Of a stretch of 64,000 nt of DNA, positions 34,400 to 43,647 are shown in pieces. Below the pieces are notes generated by a model. It did not search any database. It saw nothing but the letters and a program-made list of their open reading frames with translations, and was not told the DNA's origin. The DNA is from Sphingomicrobium sp. XHP0239 (GTDB lineage Bacteria; Pseudomonadota; Alphaproteobacteria; Sphingomonadales; Sphingomonadaceae). The position numbers and the translations under genes are program-made. Every line of letters starts with the position of its first letter. Within the stretch, counting starts at the first letter, position 1. The DNA lies in assembly GCF_039555325.1 (NCBI RefSeq), contig NZ_CP154608.1:930001-994000 (forward strand), in the 5' to 3' direction.

Positions 34400-36265
34400 G
34401 TGCCCATCATCGCCTTCCTGGCCGCCTCCGTTCAGCCGGCGCCCGAACCCGCTATCGACCCGCAACAGGTCTCGCCCATCGTGGTCACGACGTCGCGAGA
34501 GGAAGAAGCCCTTCCCGACGCCGAACCCGTCACGCTGCTCGACGACACGACGGTCGAAGCGTTGGCACCCGCACGCCACACCGACCTGTTGCGCCTCTTC
34601 CCGTCCGCCTCGTTGTCGGAAACCGGCTCGCCAGGCTCGCAAGCACAACTGCGGATCCGCGGAGCAGAAGCGAACCAGACCCTCCTGTTCGTCGGGGGGA
34701 TCAAGGCCAACGACCCCGCCGCGTCCAACGAGGCTCGCTTCGAATTGCTCGGCCTCCCGCTCGGCAATGCGCTCGAACTCGTGCGCGGACCCCGTTCCGC
34801 GCTGTGGGGTGCCGAGGCGATCGGCGGGGTCGTGGCCGTCCGGCCTGGCATCGGCACTGACGGATCGCGCATCCGGGCCGAGGCGGGAAGCGATGGTTTC
34901 CTACGCGCCGACGCCGCGACACGCCTCGGCAGCTTCGATCTGAGTGCGGGTTATCAGCGCGCCGACGGTTTCGACAGTTTCGATGGAAACGGCGATAAAG
35001 ACGGCTATTCGAACCTATCTGCTGCGGTGTCCGGCACCATCGGCCTCGGCGCCATCGACCTTGAACTGTCGGCCTTCGGGATCGAAGGGACCAGCGAATA
35101 TGATGGCTTCGACCCCCTCACCTTCCTCCGCGCCGACACGCGCGACGTCACCGACAACCGCCTCGGCGCTGCAAGAGTAGGTCTTGCCGGCGACGCAGGC
35201 GCGGGTTGGTCGTTCGAGGCCGACGCCAGTTTCCTCGCCTCGTCGAACGACAATCGGTTGGACGACGTCTTCCTCAATCGCACCAGCGCCGAGCGGCTCG
35301 CCACGGGTGCGCAGGCGCTGCACGAAGGCCGACTCGGTCGATTTCGCTCCGAGACCATCCTTGCGCTTCGCCATGAAACCGAATGGTACCGCGCGCGCGA
35401 CGACCAATATGGAGGCGCGACCGACCAAGAGCGTCAACGAGGCAATACCGCCGCCGCGATCGAATGGAGCCTCGAAGGGGCAGCCATTCGCCCCGAACTC
35501 GCCGTGCGTCACGACATCTTCACCGATTTTGCGGACGCGACCAGCGTTCAGATCGGCCTTTCCGGCGAGGCCGCTCGACAGCTCACTTTGTTCGCTCGCT
35601 ACGGCACCGGCATCGCGCAGCCCAGCTTCACCGATCTCTACGGCTTCTTCCCCGGCAGCTTTGTCGGCAACCCCGACCTCGCGCCCGAACGCAGCCGCGG
35701 CGGGGAGATCGGGGGACTGTTCGGGAGCCGCGGGGGGAACCATATCGCGCTGTCTCTCTTTGACCAGACGCTCACCGACGAGATCGTCTCGACGTTCGAT
35801 TCGACGACCTTTCTGTCGGGCGCGGCCAATAGCGAGATCGACAGCCGCCGCCGCGGGATCGAGGTCGAGGGCCATGTTCGGCTGGCATCCTTCCTGACCG
35901 CCGGCGCGAACTACAGCTATCTCGATGCTAGCGAGGGAAGCGTTGCGGACGCCGCACTCGACGAGGTCCGCCGACCCGATCATCGCGCCGCCCTGATACT
36001 GACCGGCGAGCGCGACGACCTCACCATCGGGGCCACACTCGCGTACGTCGGCGCGCGGTTCGACACCGACTTCGATCGGTTTCCTGCCGAAACGCTACGG
36101 CTCGATCCCTACGTGCTCGCCGACGCGCGGATCGCTTACCGATGGACCGATGCGCTGTCCTTGTCGCTGCGCGGTCGCAACCTGTTCGACACGCGCTATC
36201 AGGATGTGATCGGCTATCGAACCGCCGGGAGGGGCTTATATGCCGGTCTCGATCTTCGCCTCTAG
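34400..36265 (+). CDS. btuB: TonB-dependent vitamin B12 receptor
   Basis: A 621-residue outer-membrane receptor. After a short signal-like start (VPIIAFLAASVQP) come a TonB-box-like SPIVVTTSREEE, the plug domain (TDLLRLFPSASLSETGSPGS, LRIRGAEANQTLLFVGGIKA, LVRGPRSALWGAEAIGGVV) and a beta barrel ending SLRGRNLFDTRYQDVIGYRT ... YAGLDLRL. Size and plug pattern fit BtuB. The frame is open to 34112, but GTG at 34400 with AAGGA seven bases before it follows the riboswitch, so the long version is rejected. Substrate B12 is inferred from the riboswitch and the btuFCD neighbours. Confidence 0.92.
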   Translation: MPIIAFLAASVQPAPEPAIDPQQVSPIVVTTSREEEALPDAEPVTLLDDTTVEALAPARHTDLLRLFPSASLSETGSPGSQAQLRIRGAEANQTLLFVGGIKANDPAASNEARFELLGLPLGNALELVRGPRSALWGAEAIGGVVAVRPGIGTDGSRIRAEAGSDGFLRADAATRLGSFDLSAGYQRADGFDSFDGNGDKDGYSNLSAAVSGTIGLGAIDLELSAFGIEGTSEYDGFDPLTFLRADTRDVTDNRLGAARVGLAGDAGAGWSFEADASFLASSNDNRLDDVFLNRTSAERLATGAQALHEGRLGRFRSETILALRHETEWYRARDDQYGGATDQERQRGNTAAAIEWSLEGAAIRPELAVRHDIFTDFADATSVQIGLSGEAARQLTLFARYGTGIAQPSFTDLYGFFPGSFVGNPDLAPERSRGGEIGGLFGSRGGNHIALSLFDQTLTDEIVSTFDSTTFLSGAANSEIDSRRRGIEVEGHVRLASFLTAGANYSYLDASEGSVADAALDEVRRPDHRAALILTGERDDLTIGATLAYVGARFDTDFDRFPAETLRLDPYVLADARIAYRWTDALSLSLRGRNLFDTRYQDVIGYRTAGRGLYAGLDLRL

Positions 36266-36986
36266 CACCGCTGCCGCCCTGCGGATCGCCAGCCTCGACC
36301 TGTGCGCCGACGAATTTGCCCTGAGCTTCGCTGCACCGGGCCGCGTCGTCAGCGTCAGCCACCTCGGCGCCGATCCTGCGGAATTCGCGCTGGCGCGGCG
36401 CGCACGGGGATTGCATCGCAACGACGGCACGATCGCCGACATCGCGCGTCTGAAGCCCGACGTCATTCTGACGTCGCGCGCCCTGCCGACGGGCGGTGCA
36501 CGGCTCGCCCGGCGCCTCGGCATCCGGATCGAGACGCTTCGCCCCACCACTCATCCGCGCGAGGTGCGCGCTGAGGTTCGTCGGCTCGCACCGCTCCTTG
36601 GAAATCGCCGCGCCGCCGCGCAGTGGATCGCTCGGTTCGACCGAATGGCCGCCGACCCTCCACCCCCGCGTCGCGCCCTTTTTCTGGGCGCTGGAGGGTC
36701 GGAAGTCGGTTCACTCAGTTCGGCGTGGCTGGCGATGGCAGGAATAGCCCCGATCGCCATCGCACCCGGGCGCAGCCGGATCGAGCAGATCGTCCGTACC
36801 AGGCCCCGCCTCATCCTCGAAAGCCGCTATCGGTCGGGAGACTGGCACCGCGGCGGCGATTGGAGAAGCCATCCGCTCGTCGCCAACCTCGATGCACCGC
36901 GATACGTTATCGACGGCCGGGCGATGAATTGCGGGCAGGTCGCGATGCTCGGCGCGATCGAGGAGCTGAAGGAACAGCGTAGATGA
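36240..36986 (+). CDS. btuF: BtuF-like cobalamin substrate-binding protein without clear signal peptide
   Basis: A 248-residue protein of the class III periplasmic binding fold: LRIASLDLCADEFALSFA, VVSVSHLGADPAEFALARRA, IADIARLKPDVILTSRAL and AMNCGQVAMLGAIEELKEQR. This should be the binding protein for the BtuCD transporter. The mature domain begins about 14 residues after the ATG, and the N-terminus MPVSIFASSTAAA has no basic-hydrophobic-AxA signal, which is odd for a periplasmic protein. GGGAGGGG six bases upstream supports this start. It overlaps btuB by 26 bases. Confidence 0.8.
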   Translation: MPVSIFASSTAAALRIASLDLCADEFALSFAAPGRVVSVSHLGADPAEFALARRARGLHRNDGTIADIARLKPDVILTSRALPTGGARLARRLGIRIETLRPTTHPREVRAEVRRLAPLLGNRRAAAQWIARFDRMAADPPPPRRALFLGAGGSEVGSLSSAWLAMAGIAPIAIAPGRSRIEQIVRTRPRLILESRYRSGDWHRGGDWRSHPLVANLDAPRYVIDGRAMNCGQVAMLGAIEELKEQRR

Positions 36987-37930
36987 TCCGCTGGCTTCCC
37001 CTTCTCCTTCTCGCGTTGCTGGCGACGGCTCATCTGCTGGTGCCGACCGACCTGTTCGCGCTCGACGACTCCATTGCCCGGGCTATTCTGCTCGAACTGC
37101 GAGCGCCGCGGACGTTGCTCGCCATCGGCTATGGCGCAACGCTGGGGATCAGCGGCGCCGCGCTCCAGGCAGTCTTCGCTAACCCCCTCGCCTCCCCCGA
37201 CATCACCGGCGCAGCGTCGGGTGGTGCGCTGGGGGCGGTCGCGGTCGCGCATTTCCTCGCGATGACGACCCCCATCGCGCTGGCGCTGGGCGGTGCCGCA
37301 GGATCGGGCCTCGCGCTCGCGGGCCTCTTCGCGATTGCGGGACGCGGCGCGGATCCGGCGCGGCTCCTCCTGGCGGGACTTGCCATCGCGCTGGCGGCCG
37401 GCGCTGCGACATCGCTACTCCTCGCGCTCGCCCCCTCCCCCTTCGCCTTCTACGATCAGTGGCGTTGGCTGATGGGGAGCCTGGTTGATCGGGGGTGGCC
37501 CGATGCAGCCTCTGCACTGGTTCCTTCGGCAATATGCGGAACGATCCTGTGGTGCGACCGCCGCGCCTACGATCTGCTCGCTCTCGGCGGCGACGTCGCA
37601 GCTTCCTACGGGATTGATCCGACGAGCCTTGCGCGGCGCACGATCCTTCTGTCCGCGATCGCCATCGGTGCCTGTGTCGCCGCGTGCGGTGCGATCGGGT
37701 TTGTCGGACTGATCGCGCCGATCGCGGCCCGGCGGCTGGTACGCGGCCATCCGGGACGCGCTCTGCTCCCGTCGGCCCTGCTGGGTGCAGCGCTCCTGCT
37801 GGGCGCCGACATGCTTGTGCAAGCGGGCCCTCCCGGACGCCCGATCCCGATCGGGGTCGTGACCGCCCTCATCGGAACGCCGCTTTTCATCGCGCTGCTG
37901 ATGCGTCTCGGTAGGAGCCCAGCGGCATGA
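36983..37930 (+). CDS. btuC: Cobalamin ABC transporter permease BtuC (FecCD family)
   Basis: A 315-residue membrane protein with eight or more hydrophobic segments. It has the FecCD pattern RAPRTLLAIGYGATLGISGA, ALQAVFANPLASPDITGAAS, the central GGDVAASYGIDPTSLARRTI, and ACGAIGFVGLIAPIAARRLV with the coupling-helix neighbour RGHPGRALLPSALLGAALLL. It should form the inner-membrane channel with BtuD. The start ATGA overlaps the btuF stop and the stop overlaps btuD. Confidence 0.92.
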   Translation: MIRWLPLLLLALLATAHLLVPTDLFALDDSIARAILLELRAPRTLLAIGYGATLGISGAALQAVFANPLASPDITGAASGGALGAVAVAHFLAMTTPIALALGGAAGSGLALAGLFAIAGRGADPARLLLAGLAIALAAGAATSLLLALAPSPFAFYDQWRWLMGSLVDRGWPDAASALVPSAICGTILWCDRRAYDLLALGGDVAASYGIDPTSLARRTILLSAIAIGACVAACGAIGFVGLIAPIAARRLVRGHPGRALLPSALLGAALLLGADMLVQAGPPGRPIPIGVVTALIGTPLFIALLMRLGRSPAA

Positions 37931-38622
37931 GCCTCGTCGCTGAAAAAGTCGCCCTGCCCGGTCGTCTCGACCCGTGCGACCTCCGGGTCGAGCGCGGCGA
38001 GCGCGTGGCGCTCATCGGCCCCAATGGCAGCGGCAAGACCAGCCTGCTGCGCGCTCTGGCAGGAATTGACGGAACGGCTCTGGCCCTCACGGTCGACGAC
38101 GAACCGGTGCGTCAGAACAGTCCTGCCCGCCGAGCGCGAATGATCGGCTACCTTCCCGCCGCACGCCGGGTCGACTGGGCGATCCCTGTTGCCGATCTCC
38201 TGCGCCTCGCCCCGATACCGGTCGACGAAACACGGCTAGCGGGCCTCATCGACCGGCTTGCGCTCTCCGACTTTCTGCAACGCGCGGCCAACGCCTTGTC
38301 GACGGGCGAACGCGCACGGGTGCTGATCGCCCGAACGCTGGCGACCGATCCGCATTTTCTGCTGCTCGACGAACCGCTCGCCAACCTCGACCCCTTCTGG
38401 GTGCTGACGATCGTCGATCTGTTCAAAGAGGAAGCGGGGCGCGAACGCGGCATCGTCGTCGCGCTGCACGATCTTGCGCAGATAGAGGGGTTCGACCGGC
38501 TCGTTCTGATGGACAAGGGACGGATCGTCGCCGACGCGCCGAGGGCCGAATTGCAGCAAAGCGACCGGATCGCCCGGCTGTTCGACCTCACGCGCGGCGA
38601 GGACGGGACCTTGCGTCTCTAG
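37927..38622 (+). CDS. btuD: Cobalamin ABC transporter ATPase BtuD
   Basis: A 231-residue ABC ATPase: Walker [10 protein letters not shown] near residue 36, signature [13 protein letters not shown] (a variant of LSGGQ), Walker [16 protein letters not shown], and the switch histidine in VVALHDLAQ. Together with BtuC it powers B12 import. It is the last gene of the riboswitch-controlled operon. Its stop overlaps the convergent fabZ stop by four bases. Confidence 0.92.
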   Translation: MSLVAEKVALPGRLDPCDLRVERGERVALIGPNGSGKTSLLRALAGIDGTALALTVDDEPVRQNSPARRARMIGYLPAARRVDWAIPVADLLRLAPIPVDETRLAGLIDRLALSDFLQRAANALSTGERARVLIARTLATDPHFLLLDEPLANLDPFWVLTIVDLFKEEAGRERGIVVALHDLAQIEGFDRLVLMDKGRIVADAPRAELQQSDRIARLFDLTRGEDGTLRL

Positions 38623-39110
38623 CCTTGATCGCGTCCGTCATCGGGCGGATCGGCGATCATTGCGGTGAAATTGACCTCGCAGGTCGTCTCGCCCTCGACC
38701 GAAGCCTTTCCGGCGAACTTGCAGATGTTGCGGCGCATCTGCACGATCTCCGCATCGAGATGAAGCAGGCATCCGGGCTCCACGGGCTTGCGGAACTTGG
38801 CCCCCTCGATCGCCATGAAATAGACAAGCTTGCCCGAACCCGCGAGATCGAGGCTTTCCACGGCGAGGACGCCGGCGGCCTGCGCCAACGCCTCGATCTG
38901 GAGGACGCCGGGCATGATCGGGCGACCGGGAAAATGCCCCTGGAAGAACTGCTCGTTCATCGTCACGGCCTTCACCGCACGGATGGAACTGTTCTTCTCG
39001 AGCCGCTCGACCCGGTCGACGAGCAGAAGAGGATAACGGTGCGGCAGCGCCGCCATGACCCGCACGACATCGAGCGGACCCATCACGGCGCTGTCGCCCC
39101 CGTTGTCCAT
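38619..39110 (-). CDS. fabZ: 3-hydroxyacyl-ACP dehydratase FabZ
   Basis: A 163-residue hot-dog-fold enzyme of fatty-acid elongation. [20 protein letters not shown], the catalytic His in [20 protein letters not shown] (with Glu as second residue), and [16 protein letters not shown] are diagnostic. In most proteobacteria fabZ lies between lpxD and lpxA; here it directly follows ompH (one-base overlap) and is the last gene before the convergent btu operon. Confidence 0.96.
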   Translation of the reverse strand: MDNGGDSAVMGPLDVVRVMAALPHRYPLLLVDRVERLEKNSSIRAVKAVTMNEQFFQGHFPGRPIMPGVLQIEALAQAAGVLAVESLDLAGSGKLVYFMAIEGAKFRKPVEPGCLLHLDAEIVQMRRNICKFAGKASVEGETTCEVNFTAMIADPPDDGRDQG

Positions 39111-39715
39111 TAGCGGCCCTGCGGAGTCGCGGCGGGCTGCTGCGCCGGCTGCTGCGGCGCGGGCGCGTTGACGTTGATCGTCGTCAACGTGCGGTTGAGT
39201 TCATTGAGAACATCGGTCGTCACGTCCACGGCCGGCGCGTTCGCCAGCGTGCTGTTCAACGGAACGATGATCGTCGCGCGGCGGGTGTTCAGAACCTGCG
39301 TATAGGCCGGCTCGAGCGCGGTCGCGATCTGCTGGAGCACGAAATTGCGGTTACGGTCGACGACCGCACTACGCTGCTGGATTTCGCGCGCGATCGTGTT
39401 GCGCTGCTGTTCGAATGCCTGTGCACGCTGCTGGAGCGCGGCGTCCGGCTGTGCGCCGTTGAGCGCCTGGAGTGCCGTATTGAGCGCCTGCCCTTCGGCC
39501 TGCAGCGGGGTGGCGAGTTCGTTCTGACGCGCCTGCACCGCCTGGACCTGCTGCTGCAGCTGGGTGTTGGCAGTGACGCAGGCGTTGCAGGTCGAGATGA
39601 CGCGTTCGACGTCGACGACGCCGATCTTGGCATCGGGGAGCGCCTGGGCGCTGGCAGCCTGCGGGGCAAGAGTGGCGGCAGCGGCAAAACCGGCCGCGAT
39701 CACGAGATTTTTCAT
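39110..39715 (-). CDS. OmpH/Skp-family periplasmic chaperone
   Basis: A 201-residue exported protein: signal peptide [20 protein letters not shown] ... ASA, then [20 protein letters not shown], a long Gln/Ala-rich coiled coil (about 45-135; [20 protein letters not shown]), and [20 protein letters not shown]. This is the Skp/OmpH layout, in which helical tentacles cradle unfolded outer-membrane proteins on the way to BamA. The C-terminus is a Pro/Gln/Ala tail. It starts directly after the bamA stop with no gap and overlaps fabZ. Confidence 0.92.
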   Translation of the reverse strand: MKNLVIAAGFAAAATLAPQAASAQALPDAKIGVVDVERVISTCNACVTANTQLQQQVQAVQARQNELATPLQAEGQALNTALQALNGAQPDAALQQRAQAFEQQRNTIAREIQQRSAVVDRNRNFVLQQIATALEPAYTQVLNTRRATIIVPLNSTLANAPAVDVTTDVLNELNRTLTTINVNAPAPQQPAQQPAATPQGR

Positions 39716-42445
39716 TTAAAAAGAAGTTCCTACATTGAAATTGAAGACACGCGGCTCGTCGCCATCCTGCTTGAGGATGGTAGTCGCAAGATCGATACGC
39801 AGCGGGCCGAAGGGCGATATCCAGTTGGCACCGATCCCGGCGGTCAGGCGCGGGCTGGAACTGTTTCCGACGAACACTTCGCGATATCCCGGCTGGAAGA
39901 CGTACGAGTTCTCTTCCTCTCCGAAATCGTCACACGAAGTGATCGGCATCTGACCGCCCATTCCATCGTCGATCGTGTCGCCGGGACGCACAATCTGCTG
40001 GTTGAGGCCGGTGCCGGGCACCGGGGTACAGAAGAAGAGAATATCCTGCGTCAGCGGCTCGGTAAGATCGAAGACCGAACCGATATCGACGAAGACCGAC
40101 GGACGAATGCCGAAGCTGCGGATCCCGGCCGAAACCGGGATTTCCACTTCCGCACGCCCGAAATAATAGGCGCGACCGCCGAGCGAGGAACGACGGCCGT
40201 CTTCGGGCACTTCGCCCAGCGACCCGTCGGCAAGATACGGGATGCGCTGAACACGCGGCCCGATCCCGCGAATGTCGAACCCGCGAAAACCGCTCTGCGG
40301 TCCGAAGAAGCGGTCGGTGATGCGGATCGGATCCAGCCCTTCGATCTCGCTGTCTTCGAACGGGGCGATATAGCCGCCTTCGGCGCTGAGCGAGAGGATG
40401 AAGTCGCTGGGCAGCTGGAAATAGCGCGACACGTTTCCGCGAGTACGCAAATAGCGCGTATCGCCTCCGAGCCCGGCGAAGTCTTGGCTGAAGCTGGCCC
40501 GCCACCCGCGCGAAGCACGGATGCCGTTGGTATTGTCGAACGCGAGGCTGTAGCCGACCAGCGAAGTCAGACGCTCGCCCTGCTCCGCGCAGAACACACC
40601 ACCGCGCAGGAGGTCGCATTCGTCGTCGTCGAGAACGCCGTTGCCGTCGAAGTCCGTGAAGAAGATGTTCCGATCAAGCGTAATCTCGTCGAGGCTGAGG
40701 CTGTAGCGGAAGCCCGCCGACAGGAATTCGGTCACCGGGAAGCCGAGCCGGAGCCCGCCACCCGTACGAACCTGGTTAAAGGTCGTCTCGAAGTCACCAT
40801 CGATCAGTCGACGACCCGGGCTCGAGAAATCCTGCCGGAACAGATCGGCGCCGAACAGGATGCGACGATCGAACAGATAGGGTTCGGTGAAACCGAGCTG
40901 CACCGACTGGGAGAAGCGCGACCAGTTGACGCCGGCGTTGAGCGTCTGGCCCTTGCCCATGAAATTGGTCTCGGCGATCGAGGCGGCGAGCAGGAACTGC
41001 TCGAGGCTCGAATAGCCGGCCTGGAAGGTCAGCTGACCGGTCGGGCGGTCCTCGACCGCGACCGACAGCGCGACGCGATCGTCGGCGACCTGCGTCTGCG
41101 TGATTTCCAGTTCTTCCTGGAAATAGCCGAGGCTCTTGATGCGGTTCTCGGTACGCTGAATCGCAGCGGCGTTGAAGCTGTCGCCCTCGAACAGGCGGAA
41201 TTCGCGGCGGATGACGTTGTCGCGCGTCGTGACGTTGCCGGTGATGTCGACCCGATCGATATAGACGCGGCGCGATTCATTCGTGCGGAACGTCACGTCC
41301 ATCGTCAGATCGTCGGGGTTGCGGCTGTAGGCGGGCGTGATGTCCGCGAACGCATAGCCCAGAAGACCCGCGGTCTCGTTGAGGTTGGTGATGACATCTT
41401 CGGCGCGCTCGACGTCGAACCAGTCGCCCGTCTGGATCGGGACCTGGGCCCGCATGACGCTTTCGGGATAGTCGCGCAGCGCACTATCGACGTCCACGTC
41501 CCCGAACTTGTAGCGCTGTCCTTCCTCGACGACGTAGGTGACCACGAAATCCTCGCGGTCCGGCGTCAGTTCGGCAAGCGCGCTGACAACACGGAAATCG
41601 GCGTAGCCCTGCGTCAGGTAGAAGACGCGGAGCGCCTGTTGATCCGCCGCGATGCGGTCCGCGTCGTAGCTGGTGTTGGACTTGAGAAAGCCCAGAATGC
41701 CGCCCGCCTCGCGCGAGAACATTTCCTTGATAAGCTTGCCGTCCGAAAACTGCTCGTTCCCGATGATGTTGATCGAGCGGATCTGGGAACGCGCGCCTTC
41801 GCTGATCTCGAAGATCAGGTCGACACGGTTCTGGTCCAGTTCGACGATCTTGGGCTCGACCACCGCGGCATAGCGACCTTCGCGGGTGTAGAGTTCGATG
41901 ATCCGGTCCACGTCGGCGCGCACACCTTCGCGGGTGAAGATCTGGCGCGGCGCGAGACGGATTTCGGCGGCGATATCCTCGTTGCTGATCCGGTCGTTCC
42001 CCTCGAGGACGATCCGGTTGATGATCGGGTTTTCGGCGATTTCGATGACGATGTTGCCGGTATCTGCACCGTTGATGATGACGTCGGCAAACAGATTGGT
42101 ATCGTAGAGATTGCGCAGCGCCGCATCGAGCGAGTCCGCATCGTAGCTCTGGCCCGGCTGCAGCCCCGAATAGGCGATCACCGTCTCGCGCTCGATGCGC
42201 TGAGTGCCGGTGACCTGGATCGAGCGGATCGTACCTTCGCGCGGGTTCTGCGCGGTCGAAGGCGTAACCGGCTGCGCGGTGGCGGCATCCTGTGCCGGCT
42301 CCTGCGCCACGTCGAGTTCGGGAAGCGGTACTTCCTCGATGTCCTGTGCCAACGCCGGGCTCGCCAGCAGGCATCCCGACAGGATCGTTCCCACCAGCAA
42401 TGCCCTGTTCGTCCGGCTCATCGCCGTTGTCGCTTTGACTTTCAC
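39716..42445 (-). CDS. bamA: Outer-membrane assembly factor BamA
   Basis: A roughly 909-residue Omp85 protein that inserts beta-barrel proteins in the outer membrane. After the signal peptide (TNRALLVGTILSGCLLASPA-LA) and a Pro/Gln linker come five POTRA domains (first GTIRSIQVTGTQRIERETVI) and a C-terminal barrel with the VRGF-type lid motif SGFRGFDIRGIGPR, ending in Phe (FNVGTSF). Start choice: GTG at 42445 has GGGG upstream; ATG at 42466 adds seven residues. It is preceded by rseP with an 89-base gap and followed by ompH with none, the standard order. Confidence 0.95.
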   Translation of the reverse strand: MKVKATTAMSRTNRALLVGTILSGCLLASPALAQDIEEVPLPELDVAQEPAQDAATAQPVTPSTAQNPREGTIRSIQVTGTQRIERETVIAYSGLQPGQSYDADSLDAALRNLYDTNLFADVIINGADTGNIVIEIAENPIINRIVLEGNDRISNEDIAAEIRLAPRQIFTREGVRADVDRIIELYTREGRYAAVVEPKIVELDQNRVDLIFEISEGARSQIRSINIIGNEQFSDGKLIKEMFSREAGGILGFLKSNTSYDADRIAADQQALRVFYLTQGYADFRVVSALAELTPDREDFVVTYVVEEGQRYKFGDVDVDSALRDYPESVMRAQVPIQTGDWFDVERAEDVITNLNETAGLLGYAFADITPAYSRNPDDLTMDVTFRTNESRRVYIDRVDITGNVTTRDNVIRREFRLFEGDSFNAAAIQRTENRIKSLGYFQEELEITQTQVADDRVALSVAVEDRPTGQLTFQAGYSSLEQFLLAASIAETNFMGKGQTLNAGVNWSRFSQSVQLGFTEPYLFDRRILFGADLFRQDFSSPGRRLIDGDFETTFNQVRTGGGLRLGFPVTEFLSAGFRYSLSLDEITLDRNIFFTDFDGNGVLDDDECDLLRGGVFCAEQGERLTSLVGYSLAFDNTNGIRASRGWRASFSQDFAGLGGDTRYLRTRGNVSRYFQLPSDFILSLSAEGGYIAPFEDSEIEGLDPIRITDRFFGPQSGFRGFDIRGIGPRVQRIPYLADGSLGEVPEDGRRSSLGGRAYYFGRAEVEIPVSAGIRSFGIRPSVFVDIGSVFDLTEPLTQDILFFCTPVPGTGLNQQIVRPGDTIDDGMGGQMPITSCDDFGEEENSYVFQPGYREVFVGNSSSPRLTAGIGANWISPFGPLRIDLATTILKQDGDEPRVFNFNVGTSF

Positions 42446-42534
42446 GCGTTCCCCGCCCTTTTTCATGATGATGATGCCGGAAGCCGTGTCCCGCGCACTG
42501 TTCGAAATTTCGCGCCCGTCTAGCGCCTTCGAGG

Positions 42535-43647
42535 CTACCCGATCAAGCGTTCGATCCGGTCCGCCACGCCGATCGAGGAAAGATCGTTGAACGTGGTAAA
42601 CAGGATCAGTGCCAGCAGCAGGGCCAACCCTCCACGAAAGGCCCATTCCTGAACGTGCGGACTGACCGGCCGCCTGCGGATCCCCTCGATCGCGTAGAAG
42701 AGAAGATGTCCGCCATCGAGCATGGGGACTGGCAGGAGATTGATGAAGCCCAGATTAATCGACAGCAAAGCCGCGAAACCCACTGCCGCTTCCCAGCCCA
42801 ACTGAGCCTGCTGGCCGGTGATCTGCGCCATCTTGATCGGGCCGCCGATCTCCTTGACCGACAGGTTGCCGAACAGGATCCGCCCGAGACCGTCGACGAT
42901 CCAGGTGAGCAGACGCCAGGTTTCCGTCACTCCCTTGCCCACCGCCGCGATCGGACCGACCGCCGCCCGCTCGACCGAGCCCTCGACCCCTAGGCGACCG
43001 ACGGTGAATTCCTGGCCGTAGCGATCGGTCGCGACGTGAGCGGCAAGCTGGGTGCGTGTGGATCGCACTTCCCCGTCCCGCTCGTAGCGGATGTCCACCT
43101 CTTCTCCCGGCCGGATGACGACCGTGCGCATGATGTCGTCGAAGGAAGCGATGTCCCGGCCTGCGATCGAGACGATCTCGTCCCCCGGAACTAGCCCTGC
43201 GGCGGCAGCGGCGCTGTCGGGCTCGACGCTGTTGATCTGGCTCGTGGACTGTGCGGTTCCGATTGCCATGAAGAAGGCGGCGAAGATGACGATCGCAAGT
43301 AGGAAATTGGCCATCGGGCCTGCCAGAACGATCAGGAAGCGTTGCCACACCGGCTTGTTCTGGAAATGGTCGGGGTCACCGTTGCTTTCGCCCGGGCGGC
43401 TCGCCGCATCGGCATCGCCCGCGAACTTCACGTAACCGCCGACGGGGAGCATCGCGACTTTCCAGCGCATCCCGCGCTTGTCGGTCCAACCGAAGATCTC
43501 CTTCCCGAACCCGATCGAGAAGGCGTCGCATTTCACGCCGAACAGACGGGCGACCCCGTAGTGGCCAAGCTCGTGGAAGAACACGAGCGGCCCGAGCACC
43601 GCCACGAAGGCGGCGAGAATGAAGAAGATGCTGGGTTGTTCGATCAT
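42535..43647 (-). CDS. rseP: Site-2 zinc metalloprotease RseP
   Basis: A 370-residue intramembrane protease that cleaves signal-peptide remnants and anti-sigma factors. The zinc motif is His25-Glu-Leu-Gly-His29 in FFHELGHYGVARLFG, with the partner motif in NLLPVPMLDGGHLLFYAIEG. A PDZ domain (about 140-215, AAAGLVPGDEIVSIAGRD) and four hydrophobic segments lie between. ATGA overlap with dxr. One PDZ domain is seen where E. coli RseP has two, as is usual in alphaproteobacteria. Confidence 0.95.
   Translation of the reverse strand: MIEQPSIFFILAAFVAVLGPLVFFHELGHYGVARLFGVKCDAFSIGFGKEIFGWTDKRGMRWKVAMLPVGGYVKFAGDADAASRPGESNGDPDHFQNKPVWQRFLIVLAGPMANFLLAIVIFAAFFMAIGTAQSTSQINSVEPDSAAAAAGLVPGDEIVSIAGRDIASFDDIMRTVVIRPGEEVDIRYERDGEVRSTRTQLAAHVATDRYGQEFTVGRLGVEGSVERAAVGPIAAVGKGVTETWRLLTWIVDGLGRILFGNLSVKEIGGPIKMAQITGQQAQLGWEAAVGFAALLSINLGFINLLPVPMLDGGHLLFYAIEGIRRRPVSPHVQEWAFRGGLALLLALILFTTFNDLSSIGVADRIERLIG

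Noticed and set aside
40484..42523. A 679-codon plus-strand frame over bamA
   Set aside because: Antisense shadow of bamA; no recognisable motif and no start context.
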